Assembly: GCA_948099385.1 (NCBI GenBank)
Contig: CANUEZ040000167.1
Location: 1,260,001-1,324,000 of the forward strand
Direction of reading: 5' to 3'
DNA: 64,000 nucleotides
Source: Fasciola hepatica
Taxonomy: Eukaryota > Platyhelminthes > Trematoda > Plagiorchiida > Fasciolidae
Part shown: positions 20,762 to 32,521 of the stretch, one piece after another
Layout of the letters: each line of letters begins with the position of its first letter
How positions within the stretch are numbered: the first letter of the stretch is position 1
Position numbers and translations under genes: made by a program
Notes under the pieces: model-generated
Told to the model about the DNA's origin: nothing
Database searches by the model: none
The model's input: only the letters and a program-made list of their open reading frames with translations

Positions 20762-23427
20762 GCTTAGCATAACTCGGGGCATACTGCCACCGAACATAGG
20801 TCTCCTGCTTCCTTAGAAGCCTTCGCGGCTGTGGTATTTATGACCTCTTCCGGGAGCTTATTCCAGTAGGGTACCACTCTATTTGAGAAGTACTTCGTCC
20901 TAATTTGGAGCCTCGAATGCTTCATTTGTAATATAAAGCTATGCCCTCTTGTACCTCTCTCGAGGATCAGAAAGCAAAGGTCTTCTCGTCCTATTCCTGA
21001 CAGTCCTTACATTACATTGAAGGTTTCTATCAAATCCCCACGAATCCGCCGTCTTTCCGCCGAGAAAAAGGTCTAGGGCACGGAGACGCTCTGTTAAACC
21101 CCCTTTGCCCAGCCACAAATCTAGTGGCTAGCCCTTGCACTTTCTCCAGACAGTCGATATGTTTCTGGTAGTACGGTGCCCAGGCCTGCACGCAGTACTC
21201 CATATGCGGCCTAACTATGGCCTGATATATCGGAACACGACATAATGGATCTAACTCGAAAGAGTTCTCTCCTGGCCGTATTGGCTGCTGAGGTGCACTG
21301 CTTTGACGGCCTAAAGCTGTTGTCCATTATAACGCCCAAGTCTTTGACCTGCGAGACCACTTGCAACGAACCCACACCATTCTCACTAGCCCCTGTATTT
21401 GTGGTCAAGCATTGACACTTGGTGAGGTTTTTAGTGGAAGGTCCCATTTCCGTGCCCAGTTTTGTACTGCTAACACGACAAGTTCTATATCTACTCCAGC
21501 TATCTTGACGTCATCGGCAAACATAAAGGTGGGGTTTGTAGGCCCACGTGCTAGGTCGTTAATGAAGATGAGGAAGAGCAGAGGGCCGAGCACCGAGCCC
21601 TGTGGCACCCCACTTGTCACACCTTCCGGTTTTGAAACATGGCTCCCCACCTTAACACTAAAGGTTCGCCCTGCTAAGAAACTACTTATCCATTGTCTTG
21701 CCTTTCCAACAATTCCCATGGACTGCAGTTTGACGTCCAGAAATCTGTGGTTCACAGAATCAAACGCCTTGCTGAAGTCCAAGTAACAGACCGCAATCGA
21801 TTGCCCTTCGTCCAGACGCTTGGTTATCTCATCGAGGAACAGCAGGAGATTCGTCAGACAGGATCGCCCTGCCACAAACTCATGCTGAGCATTTGATATG
21901 AGGTTGCGTTGAACCAAATGCCTAGAGATCTGCTTCCTGACTATTCGCTCCAGGCACTTACACAGTACTGAAGTCAAGCTAACCGGCCGGTAATTTTCCG
22001 CCTTTTGCCGGGGTCCACCCTTGTAAATGCCTACCACTGTTGCTCTCCTCCAGTCTCCCGGCACAATTCCCTCTCTAAGTGACGTTTCATACAGCTTCGT
22101 CACCGGAGCCTTCAGGACCTCGGCCAGAGGCTGAACGATTGCTGGATGAATCCCGTCTGGACCTGCTGCTTTGTTTCTATTCAAAGTTTGCAACTCCGCG
22201 TACACTTCTTCTCCTACAGTAAGTTCGGGTATTGGAGGCGCCTGTGGACCCTCCATTCTTTCCTCCAAACTATTTTCTGGTCGATATATGCTCTTGAAGA
22301 ATGCCAAGAGCATGTCAGCCTTGTCTTCGTCGTTTAGAGCTAGTCGTCCCAGTGCTCCTTCCAAAGTTGCTACGCTCTCTCTCATACGTTTACGAGATTG
22401 CACGTAGGCGTAGAATCACTTTGGGTTTGTGCGGACCCGACACAGCTAACCGACGCTCGAAGGCATATTTATCCACTCTTTGGATCTCTTGAGCTCTGTT
22501 CCTAGCCATCTTTTGGCTATTCCATGCCCCCTGAGTTCTGTACAGCTTGTATGCCGCCCATCGTTGCCTACGAATAACTATGGCCTTGCGGACCTTTGAC
22601 TTCCACCATGGGGGTAGATTTCTACTGCTTGCCACCATCAGGGGTGCGAACGCATCTGTAAGTTCGAGTAGCCCCATCTTGATGGTCTCCCAACGTTCCT
22701 CTACGGAGGCATTTGTGTGTCTCGGTGTCCATTGAATTTCCTCCGCCGCCTTCTTCAGTTCACCTATGTTGATTCTCCCATAGCGCCGACGTAACACGAT
22801 TTCCTTCGGCGCCTTGCTTAGTCTTAGTGTGACCCTTAGGACTACATGATCACTTTTTCCAGGTGGCTCTTCCCACTTAATTTCCTTAACGTCCTGATGG
22901 TGCCGCGTTATGATTAAGTCAAGGAGAGACGGGTGCTGTCCACCTCTGTGTCTCGTGGCCTGTGTCACATGCTTCGTAAGTGCTTGTAACTGGACCCACT
23001 GCAGAAACTTGTCGCACGTTGATCCACTCGGGGCGATCCCGCTTTCCCAGTTAATTTCGGGTAGTTTGAGATCCCCTAATAAGATGAACTCCTTTGTCTG
23101 TGCCAGCACCGCATCCAGCATTTGCAAGAGCTCAACATCTTCCTCATCTGTGGCTAGCGGTGCCCTGTAGATACAGATAATGCATACTGTACGCCCCTCG
23201 GTCCTAATAAAGCAGGATCTGACCTGTACATTACCGGAGACTAAGTTGAACGAAGCCTCCCAATGGCCTATGTCGGCCCGTATTAGAAGTGCCACTCCGA
23301 CCCCCTGCCTTCCATCTGTTCTATCCTGTCTGTAGGCAGCGTATCCCTGGAAGCGCATGTCAGCATATGGCTTTATCCAAGTTTCCGTCAACGCAACGAC
23401 ATCAGACTCTGCGATCCTAGCCGTCAA
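20762..23427 (-). pseudogene. LINE A' ORF2: endonuclease plus reverse transcriptase, frameshifted
   Basis: Endonuclease at 22390-23427, RT at 21405-22403, thumb at 21211-21447. Predicted protein pieces are the same as those of copy A, including [33 protein letters not shown] and the two frameshifts between endonuclease and RT and after WDLPL. Sharing the same disabling lesions means both copies descend from one already dead element, or are one locus assembled twice. Confidence 0.9.
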
Positions 23428-23521
23428 CTCTTTCCTCTTTTTTCCGGGAGACTACAGGTGTTGGTGTACCATATTGACGGTTCCCTGGTCCTTGTTACTG
23501 ACTTCATTGCTAATTTTACGG

Positions 23522-24165
23522 CTAGGGTACCTTCGGGTGAAATCTCCGAGTTGATGCCCCGTTTTTTGCCTCTAAAGATTTCGGCGGTGCAGCATCTTGC
23601 ATATCGAGTGAGACTCTGAGTGTCGTGGCTTTTTCTTTTCCACCCGTTGACCCGGTGTCAGGCTCGACATGCACAAAGGACGTTACCCCCCTTTGAGTCG
23701 CCGTACCGATGGCCCGGGATGGTCTTGCGACCACCTCAGCCCAACTAGTTTCCTCGGCATTTTCCTCTGATACCTCCAACTTCGCTGGTTGCACCAGAGG
23801 GGACTTTTTGGGAGTCTCCTTTAGAATCGGGCCGGCTGGCTGCACGTTCTCAACACCAACCGGACTGAATGCCCTGTGAGTCCCCTTCTTTTGGTCTTTC
23901 GAACTTCCCGATCTTTGGCTTTTTGTCTACCGGAGCCTGAAACCACCTTTGGTACCTGGATTACTCCTTGGGCCTTAGGTGTTGACTTCCCAAGAGGAGT
24001 CGTTTCCAGTTTCGCAATATGTAGCTTCGGCCTCTTAAGACCAGGTGTGCCCGTTCTCAGCGAGACTATGGCATTAGCCGGTTTGACAAATGCTGGGCTG
24101 GCAGGTGTAACCCTAACCATTCCCTGCGTGTTGCCCTCAGCTGCTCCCGACCTGGAAAGCAGCAT
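23522..24165 (-). pseudogene. LINE A' ORF1 remnant
   Basis: Two minus frames, 23821-24165 and 23522-23845, are the counterparts of 16389-16733 and 16090-16413 with no amino-acid change that I see. Basic, Ser/Pro/Lys-rich; no N-terminal domain remains. Confidence 0.5.
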
Positions 24166-24230
24166 ATCCCTCCACTAGACACTGTGGAATACAACTACCA
24201 GGGGTCGTGGTGGCGCTGGTTGTGCTCCAC

Positions 24231-24745
24231 GCCATATCAGTTTGCACAGAACATGTAATGGCCATGGCCAATTGAGCTTCCAGAATTCCTTCGACGGTAT
24301 GCACGCCAGTTATGCACCCACCACTGACAAGTGTATTTCGTCGAATCCCTGCTAAAAATGAGAGGGAAACGGAAACCCTCATAGCACATCAACTGGGAGA
24401 GACATTATGCTTCGTGAGCATTCACTGAGACAGTATGCATTGATCGAAAACGTCGATTAAAACATACCCCCGAAGGACGGCAGAACTCCCCGTCATCGAT
24501 CCAGTTAACATATTCAAAGCTCACCACAAGGAAGTATCTCGTACCACTTGCGATCTAGGGCAAATTTGAGGGACTGGACTGTCGGCAGGTCTATGAGTCC
24601 ACCAGGCAGACTGTTCCAACTATACACTACCCTGCTGCTGCAGAAGTTCGATCTTGTTATCAACCTGGCCTGGGCTTTCGTCAGCTCCTTTTTCTGTCCC
24701 TTTTTTCTGGGATCCAGAGCCACTTGGAACACACTATCCAGGCTA
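24231..24745 (-). mobile_element. 3' end of a second LINE B copy (B')
   Basis: The first part, to 24588, is the same as 16798-17156 and includes the ORF2 C-terminus VQSLKFALDRKWYEILPCGEL (24514 on). From 24589 the sequence becomes clearly diverged from B (roughly 75% by eye), still encoding the same C-terminal block (VVYSWNSLPGGLIDLPTV). The copy is cut at about 24745 by the tail of element C. Confidence 0.85.
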
Positions 24746-25153
24746 GGACTAGTTCAGTTCGGCTCGGCTCAGTTTCCACAGGACGAAAGTGGCCGAGACC
24801 CATCCAGCGTCCAGATCTTTGTGTAGTCGGCTAGTTTCCTTGGCTTTCAACACTGCGCGTTGGGTGTTTCGTCTGAAAGGCAGAATTTACGAGGCAGTAT
24901 CACCTCCACAGGCACGTTCATTGGCAGAAATACAATGGACTCATTACCCAACCCTCGTTCACACAGCTAGCTCTGGGTACAACGTGTTCCAGCGTAAATC
25001 CAGGGCCCTCTGGAAAGTTGGTACATTGCTGCTTCCAACAGCATCCTCTGACAACCAATTCCACATAAATATAACTCTATTTATTAAAAATTCAGCCCGT
25101 ATGTCCAGCCTTGAGTATGTCCCTTGTAGCTCAAGACCGTAACACCTGGTGCT

Positions 25154-27660
25154 TTACTCGGGCGCAGAAGTGAAGAAATCACCCACGTCCATACCCGACA
25201 GACTCCTTATGATCTTGAATGCTTCTATTAGGTCGCCGCCTCTACTCCGCTCTAAGGAGAAGAGATTAAGATCCTCTAGACTCCTGGTGTAAGGTTCCCT
25301 CTTACCGGTGATCATTCTAATTGAAAGTCGCCTCACCCCCCTCCAAGCACCCTCACCCACGCGATAATAAGGAACCCATGCCTGCACACGACGCTCCAGA
25401 AGGGGTAGCATCGTAACCTTGAAAAAAGGGTGAAGACTTCTTGTTTTGCAAGTGGTAGTATTGCTTACCCTAGCTGACACCTCTCTGGCCACATTGGCGG
25501 CTCTCTGGCAAGGCCTTGAAGGCTTGAAGTCCTGTGTGATTATCACACCCAAGTCTTTTGCCTTCGACACTCTTTTAAACAGAATACTGCCCGTTTCTTC
25601 TATGCTGGTGGTCAGGACTTGACACTTGGCGAGATTCAGCGGTAAATTCCATCCTTCTGCCCATCTGAGCACCACATTCAAATCCTGTGCTAAACAGCTC
25701 CCCGCCATCTCCACGTCATCTGCAAAGATGAAACACGGGCTACTCAATTCTTCCACTAGGTCATTTGAATACAAGAGGAAGAGGAAAGGCCCCAGCACTG
25801 AACCCTGTGGCACAACACCGATAACCTTCTCCAGCCTCGATAGATAATTGCCCACCTTGACACAGAAGCTACGCCTCCCCAGAAAGTGTGCTACACAATC
25901 TCTCGCTTTCCCGATTATCCCAAAGGTTTGCAATTTATAGTCCAACAGGCGATTACTCACAGATTCGAAAGTCTTGCCGAAATCCAAATACCAAACCTCC
26001 ACTGTGGTACCCCCATCCATTCGTCATGTGGCCTCGCCCAATAACATCAGTGGGTTTGTCAAACATGATCTCCCTTAAGAAACCCATGTTGTGCAGGTGT
26101 CAGTAGGTCGTTATCAACCGGACACAGGCACGAATGCCCTCTGATTATACTTTCCAAGTGCTTGCCTATTACTGATGTTAGACTGACCTGTCTGTTTTTC
26201 TCAGATTTCTGTCGGCGTCTTGTCTTATATACTGCCACGACAATGGGCTTACGTCAATCCCCTGACGCCTTACCCTCCCCTAGAGAAGCTCCGTACAGCT
26301 GGGTGGTAGCCCCCGATAGTATATCGAGAGCATGCCGAACAATCATCGGACGGATTGCACCCAGTCCGGCCGTTTTGTGATTGAACTAATATTTGAGTTC
26401 GCGGAGCACCTCGTCCTCACTCACAGCAAGCTTCTGCAGCGATAAAGTACTCCATGTGCCTGGTGCAGCCTCACTAAACATCTGGCCTTGACGACGTACG
26501 CCTCCTGAAAGAGGCAAGCAAGGTTTCCGCCCTGTCTTCATCGTCGAGAGCAATGCTCCCGTCGGATATTTCCACGGTATCTACGCTCTCACGTGTCTTT
26601 TCCTTGGACGGCACAGAAGCGAAGAACTTCGTTGGGTCCGCCCCCACATTGTTGGCTATTTTCTTCTCATAATCGTATTTTGCTTCGCGATGCAGGGCTT
26701 CTGCCCTGTTTTTGGCTGTCTTATAAGCGGCCTATGCGTAGTGCATGCCATGAAGCCTATAATAACCACATAGCCTCCAGCGAACAATTAATGCTGTCGC
26801 CATACTGGGCTTCCACCAAGGCAGCAGGCCCCCACGTCTTTGTAGAGTTACCGGAGCAAACTCGTCTGTGAAGCTCATTAGCCCTGCTCTTATTACACTC
26901 TATTACACTCCAAGGATGGCCCTGGGAATTCCGGGTACCAACTTACGGTTCGTGCCCTTACCCTCAGTTGAACCTCATCCCCTCTAACGTAGCTACCGGC
27001 CAACTGTAATCCTGGTTTGTTGCGCCTTACAGTGAACGTCGCACAGGACTGCATGATCGCTCCTTCCTGAGGGCTCTTCTATTAACGAAGAGGTGACCTC
27101 AGGTCGATATCTGGTTACAACCAGGTCCAACGCAGATGAACGCTGTCCGTCGCGGAAGCCCGTTGCTTCTCTTACATGTTGTGTGAGGGCGTGGTCGTAA
27201 AGTCACATCACCGGAGCATTTCCGATGGTTAGCCTGGGGGCATATTCACCGTCCCAATTTACTTCTGGGAGGTTCACGTCTCCGAACACGATAAAGCGCT
27301 GTGATCTACTGAATATCATCTGTATAAGCTCGAATATTTCAGAGTCTTTCTCCACGTCTGCTTGCGGGGCTCCATAGACACTGACTATCCCTACTGGCCA
27401 TCAGCCCGGGCGAACGCAACACGCAATAGCTTCTGTGATGGGTGTTACAAGTGTATACTGGGCCTCCCACTGATTAAAATCAGCCCTCGCGGGAAGTAGC
27501 ATCCCTCAACTCAGCCTACCATCCATTCTGTCTTTTCTGTAGGCATTGCACCAACGAAGTTGCATGGCACTCTGGCCCTTTTTCAGCCATAACTCCGTGA
27601 TAGCTATGATCGCTGATCCATCATCTCTAGCCGGTAGTTCCTCTCACTTACCTCCAAAGC
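25154..27660 (-). pseudogene. LINE C ORF2: endonuclease plus reverse transcriptase, broken
   Basis: The RT half is open for 288 codons at 25154-26020: EVWYLDFGKTFESVSNRLL (motif A), [33 protein letters not shown] (FADD codons 25715-25726), KAKDLGVIITQDF and a C-terminal LEDLNLFSLER block. N-terminal RT and endonuclease at 26020-27660 are split over several frames, but FIVFGDVNLPEVNWDG is clear near 27250-27300 and an SSALDLVVT plus GRSDHAVL block follows at about 27060-27150. The GDFN block reads GDVN. The protein cannot be made. Confidence 0.85.
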
Positions 27661-27669
27661 TGCGGACAT

Positions 27670-29440
27670 TTATGTACCATATGGCGAGCCTTCTTCCGGG
27701 TCACCCGCTTTGATTATTCTTTTTTGGGCCTTGTAATCTCGGGCGCAACTCCCTAGGGGACACTCCGTTTTTTGTGCTAAACTCACTAGGCCCGTATTTT
27801 CCTGAACATTCAAGGCCAAACCGTGCATAGTGTTTATAATGCTACCGAAGGAAAATCCTGAGGTTCCCCTTGTTCCATTGCGTGGCCTTCTGTTGTCCCT
27901 CGAGGGCGCCAGGGGCCTGCTCTTGCTCAACGGTATGGGTGTTCGTGCAACATCCGTTGCCCAGTTTTCATCAGTGTTAGTGATATTCCGTTTGATCTTC
28001 ACTGGCTTCGCCGCCACTTCCGTTTTCCATTTCGGCCACGCCCTCTCTCTTGATGGTTCGTAGTCCCTGGGCCTCCACTTTCTTCATACCCCCCGTGTGT
28101 ACTTTTTCAAGTACCGCCCCATCCGCCTCGTATTTTTAGCTGGCACACTAACTACTGGCTGTCCGGCCTGGCTACTGATAATGGTTGCGGCTTTAGGCGC
28201 AGATTTGCTTATAGGTGTCTTCAGCTTTAGCTACCATGAGAAAAGGTTGCTGAAGTTCAGGTTTTAATATATGCGATGGATTTTGTGCCGGTACCAACCC
28301 TCCACTGAAGGGGGTGTCCAGAGTGACCCTTATGTACCCCTGTAACGACCTGTGTTGGAAAATCCCCCTAATACCTTTTCGATTTCGTGTTTTTCTTAAC
28401 ATCACTTACTTGTTTACACTATTGACGTGTCTTTACGAACTGTTTGTTTTTATGGACCTGTTGTTGTTCGTTCGCGCCCGGAGCGCTACTTCGTCATATC
28501 CTTGTTCAGGACCTGCGTGACGCACGTGGTCCTTGCTCGCACGCCGCAAATCGGTTTCTCGCTTGTTGAATCCTTGTGATCTCATTATTGAGGTTTGTAT
28601 CTTTTTGGTGTCATCGTTCATTCAATAATCTAGTATTGTAGAATATCACGGATAGCCGCCCTTTGATTTCGGGATCCGTTGCGAGTTTGGCTACGCATTG
28701 CTCAAACATATGTCACAATCCCTGTGGTGTGCTCAGCCCTTGCTCCTGAGCCTAGAAATAGGCCCCTGCTGTATGCGATGGTAAAGACGATACGCGGGGG
28801 TCTAGGCTTTAGCTCGTTGAATGCTTTCAGAGGCCACACTCTACGGCACATTTGCATACTTCAAGTCAGTGGGTAGCCCCGCCATTCTCGGGACATTTAC
28901 AACATGCCCGTATTTGGCTTCTCCTCTGGCCCGCGTCTCCTTAACCACCGGCTCTGCATAGCTATGCGGGAGAAGACGCTTGCTCTTCCTAACAACCTCG
29001 GTGATGACGTTCATTTTTGGAGCTCTTATTCAAGGCTCTCTGTGGTCTGTTTGAGCACCTCCAAATCTACTGCCTCCCAGGGTTTGTCTTTTGTCTCATT
29101 ACTGTCCGGCTTGCCCTTCTTTGCCTGCTGCTTGTTTTTCGTATTATTTGTGCGCGTTACTATTACCGCGGCCTGTGGTAACTCCTTCCCTAAGCTTCTT
29201 CCTGTGGCCCCGTTTTTCTTCTCTAGCCATCCCCGTAGTACACGTGGCCATTCCTCTGTCAGAACAAAACAGCGTGCACACATCTACTTCAAAGATTCGT
29301 GTCCCCTGAGCAGCTCATATTTTTCTGGGTCAGGGCAGAGGAGCTCTAGTGGTGCCAGTCATTGCAACTATCGCATTTATTAGCTGTCTCAACATACTCT
29401 TTGCAACTACTAACCCCACATGAATTTTCGCGGCAAATGA
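27670..29440 (-). pseudogene. LINE C ORF1 with PHD-like zinc finger, interrupted
   Basis: At its 5' end (about 29440-29270) the minus strand encodes a PHD-like Cys/His cluster: CKEYVETANKCDSCNDWHH. After a frame change it reads DPEKYELLRGHESLK, a TAG, then MCARC. The TAG sits where a PHD finger has Trp before its last Cys pair. CR1-type ORF1 proteins are known to carry a PHD finger, so this supports the family call. Downstream a Lys/Glu-rich frame (29026-29283) follows, then the 28347-28712 insert, then 28193-28405 and 27670-28017 (basic, Ser/Arg-rich). Confidence 0.6.
28347..28712 (+). repeat. LTR-like interspersed repeat, copy 1
   Basis: It starts TGTTGGAAAATCCCCC and runs to about ...GCTCAAACATATGTCACA. 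Shared blocks with the copies at 34598 and 43770-44108 include the GCGTGACGCACG...CTCGCACGCCGCAA region, AATAATCTAGTATTGTAGAAT, and TTCGGGATCCGTT near the end. It is the most diverged of the three. The flanks CCTG / CCCTG may be a short target duplication. TG...CA ends fit a solo LTR, but no PBS or internal gene is attached. Confidence 0.5.
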
Positions 29441-31654
29441 TGTTCATGTTATCAGGGGACCAAAAACGTGTAAACCAGGAAAAGGCTTTAAAAGGGCGTA
29501 CAAAAAACTCTGGGCTGCCGTGATAATTTTGCAAATAAACCCAATTACCAGGAGCACAGCAAATAAAACTCCTTGCCAAAAAACAGCACTTTACCAAAAA
29601 TGGACCAGTCGGAGTAAAACAATTCTGAGTAAAAGGTGCACTGCAGTAAATACTACAGTACGTAGTTTTTGTGAAACCAATATTGTCACTTCACTACCAA
29701 GGGAAACAAATGAGGGCAGAGCAGAACACGTAAAAATTCAAACGCCGTTTTTAACTACTTTCTTTGAGGCACAGAAATGAAAGAAACGGGACAAAATGGG
29801 GTGGAATAAAAGCGAGAACAAGAATTCATTGATTAGAAAAGGGGAAAACAAATAAATAAATGTTTTTCTACTATCGATTTCTATGTTTGTGCGTGAATTA
29901 GTTTTCTCACCTTAAGTTACCACGGGAGAATAGCGAGAGAAATAAGCTTGGAAAATGGCTGGGTTCACAGCAGTTCAAAGAGAAAGGCGGAATTTAGTGT
30001 GGTCCCTTTTCATATTTGGTCTAAAATGAAATCAGAGCACAGTTCTGGCGGCCGAGAGCTGTGGCAGTCCACTCTCTTGCCCCGAGGCTTCCCAGCTTCT
30101 CACCAGCCTGAGACTCCTTGAAATCTTTGTCCGTCGGTGGGTGGAACATCGAGTATTTTGACGTATGTCGGGTTTCTCTCATAGAGGGCAGAAAGAGCAA
30201 CTTTTAAATAGGGTAAAGCCCCCACAACCGACAAGTGTATAGAGAACTAGAGATGACTGATTTTGAATGTGTAAATTCATAACCAAAAATTACTCTGGGC
30301 AAACGTAGCCGGTTAGCAGTTAGCTCTAAGCAGTTTATGTTTTGTTCGATTCCACGGGGCTGTGCGTCGTCTGTCTGCTTGCTGTAAGGAAATTTGGCTT
30401 CCGCAAATTGAAAAACATAATTTTGACTCCTCTGCTTGTGGGCGGTTGAACGTTTAGCTCCCTCAGCTAGCATCGCGTCCGGCGTCGCTCCCAAACGTGA
30501 ACGTGGACGACTCTGTCCCAATAAAAACTGTCCTCCACCTATTTCACCGATTTACACCGTCTTTGGCTTGATGTTCGTTCCACGGGCCATCATCGGAATC
30601 TAGCTAGTTCCTGGTATCCGGAGTACCAAACATCCACTTCTCATGTAAAATTTGATAACTGGTTAGTCAGCTGTTTTGAAACAACGAGGAACAGGTTGTT
30701 TAAGAATCATCAGGGTGGGACGAACGAAAGAACAATGAGAAGGTAAAGTTAAATAAACAAAGGGAAAACAATGACAATAGCAATGGTAATAATAGTGAGA
30801 AGAAGAAGAAGAAGGGGAGAAAAGAAATTGGATGGGAGGTTTGTTCCCGCTATAAGCTGTCCAACTGGCACTGATTTATTTCTTTATTTAGCTTGTTAGT
30901 TCAAGAACATTTTTTGTTAGTTTTTTAAATAACTTTTTAGGTTATCTTTTTATATGGGACTGGTAAAAAAGAATTAAGAGGAAATAACGCGAAAGCATGA
31001 TTGTTTAAAGGGGTAGGTTAGGTCGGGAGGAGCCAGGACCCAACCCCAGGTGAAGGTCCAAAAGGGCCCTCAAGGAAGCTTCGGACGATGCCTCTAGTAT
31101 TTCTTATGGGAGATTAGTCCGTAAAATACAATCCTGCAGGTGAGTAAGTTTCGGCCTACAAATGTGCGGGAATGGGGCCCAAGCAGTTCCCTACTGTGCA
31201 TAAGTAATGCTTCTAGGCTCGAGCGTGTAAAAATGGGCTCACTAATTCCGCAGAGGTTGAGATAGGCGTAAAGAAGATGTCCCCTTGTGCACTTTTTGAG
31301 TCGAAAGAACAGCGCTTCGGTTCATCTAGACCAGCTGGGTAGGAGTTAAAGTGCAAGCTGTGAGCTCTATTCGTTGTCCTTTTCTGGACTGACGGTTGAA
31401 AGAACTTAACCGAACTGAACTACCAGTCAAAGCAAACGCAAGAAAACTTGGTACAATTTTGTAAAGAAAGGTTCCTAGTGGAGCACTGTATCCAAAAGTT
31501 CCCCACAGTATACAAATAGAGGCCAATAAGACGGACATTGGTGGCGTATTGCATGGCTTGCATCGTAACTTAGGTGACCCGCGTGGTCCTTTTATAACTT
31601 ACAAATTTTAGATAAGGACACAGAAGGGACTTCCTGAAATGCCAAAACTCTCGA
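29441..31654. other. About 2.2 kb with no recognisable gene
   Basis: I see no transposon protein. Minor items: GTTCGATTCC, an exact pol III B-box match, at 30346-30355 with a poor A-box candidate (TAGCCGGTTAG) about 40 bp upstream; an AGAAG microsatellite at about 30797-30815; and a stretch at 31010-31080 (GGTCGGGAGGAGCCAGG...) that resembles the start of the SINE-like repeat at 34058. A 105-codon minus frame at 30204-30521 has no known motif. Confidence 0.35.
30797..30815. repeat. (GAA)n microsatellite
   Basis: A short perfect run of AAG/GAA triplets, about six units, in unassigned sequence. Confidence 0.8.
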
Positions 31655-31761
31655 CAGTGGTGGATACATAACTGGTGTGCATACCATCGAAGGAATTTTG
31701 GACGCTCGATTGACTGTAGCCACTATCTGTCCTGTGCAAACTGAACTGAACTGAACTGAAC
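31655..31761 (+). mobile_element. Solo 3' tail of a B-type LINE, plus strand
   Basis: The text from CAGTGGTGGATACATAACTGG to CTGTGCAAAC matches the 3' untranslated region of element B (reverse complement of about 16800-16905) with scattered differences, then ends in four TGAAC units (31742-31761). This is a very short 5'-truncated insertion, as LINE reverse transcription often leaves. It sits beside a minus-strand D-family fragment. Confidence 0.75.
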
Positions 31762-32110
31762 AGGTCTCGATCCGTGCTAAGTCCGGCGTGTGCCTCTTGA
31801 CTGTCATATTCCAGCACGGGATGGAGGTACTTTCCGTAAGGGAGATGGAAGTGTTCTGTTGATATAGGAGGAAAGGAAAGCTTAACCATTCAGGGAATTT
31901 GGAAGCCAGATTTGCTGGCTTTGCTTTGGTGAAAAGAAAAGTAAGAATTTCACCGGGCCAAAATCCTGGTAATTTGTGCTGGTCTGCTTTTCGGACCTGA
32001 GCACCACTATTGCTTGACGAAGGGTGGTAGGTAGTTCTGTCAAATGCCATTGAGATATAACTTCCGTCATTGACCGGTAGGCTTCGTTTAGGGAACTAGT
32101 TTATTGTTGC
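31762..32110 (-). mobile_element. D-family LINE fragment (RT thumb region)
   Basis: Minus frames at 31592-32050 and 31608-31889 together follow the D element protein after its YADD motif: KADQHKLPGFWPG against D's HKVLGFWLD, an ELASK-like block, then LEYDSQEAHAGLSTDRD against D's LEYGSQIAHSGLVRDRE. Frames switch at least once. Confidence 0.65.
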
Positions 32111-32279
32111 AACCTGAAGTTCTATTGGACCAGATCCCAATATTGTCACACCGTCCCGTATATTAACAGGTAGACGGGGATGACCTCAGGCTGGTCAATA
32201 ATACAGATGCAAAAAAGGAGGGAGGCCCGCTACTGATTTTTGAGGCACTCCCATAGAGAACAGGCATGAAGAGAAGTAA

Positions 32280-32510
32280 GACGGTCTTATTCTGACCTCT
32301 GAGGATCAATCTTTAAGAAAGCTGCGGATAGCTAAACGTAGCTGACCCGAAAGGTCATACCTGTTTAACTTTGACAGGAGGAGATCAAGGGAACTATATC
32401 AGAGGCTTGGCAAGGTCGATGAAGATAGCGTGACATATCCATGCATGACTAAATGCTCATGTTAGGCTGTCCATCGCAGTCGGCACATTGATGGTTGAAG
32501 ATCCGTGAAG
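32280..32510 (-). mobile_element. D-family LINE fragment (RT motif A region)
   Basis: The minus strand near 32400-32500 encodes AMDSLT and ICHAIFIDLAKPL, matching MDSLTKAYDDG and SHAVFFDFAKAFD of element D. This is upstream in the protein from the fragment at 31762-32110, as expected if both belong to one decayed minus-strand copy. Confidence 0.6.
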
Positions 32511-32521
32511 TCGGCTCAACC

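Larger units (their letters stand above)
20575..24230 (-). mobile_element. CR1-like LINE, copy A' (near-identical to copy A)
   Basis: It has the same structure as the copy at 13116-16797 at a constant offset of 7,432 bp. From 20992 on the two match base for base apart from five differences I found by eye. The first 417 bp (20575-20991) differ more, so they come from a related but distinct copy. The tail retains only one TTCAG unit. Confidence 0.9.
24750..29440 (-). mobile_element. CR1-like LINE, copy C, with insert
   Basis: The 3' end is a TTCAG/CTCGG-type tail at about 24750-24775 followed by CAGTTTCCACAGGAC. ORF2 lies at 25154-27660 and ORF1 at about 27670-29440. An LTR-like repeat at about 28347-28712 interrupts ORF1. 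C is older than A and B, with many frame breaks. Confidence 0.8.

Noticed and set aside
30300..30360. tRNA or SINE promoter based on an exact GTTCGATTC B box
   Set aside because: The only A-box candidate is weak, no cloverleaf can be drawn and no second copy is in the window.
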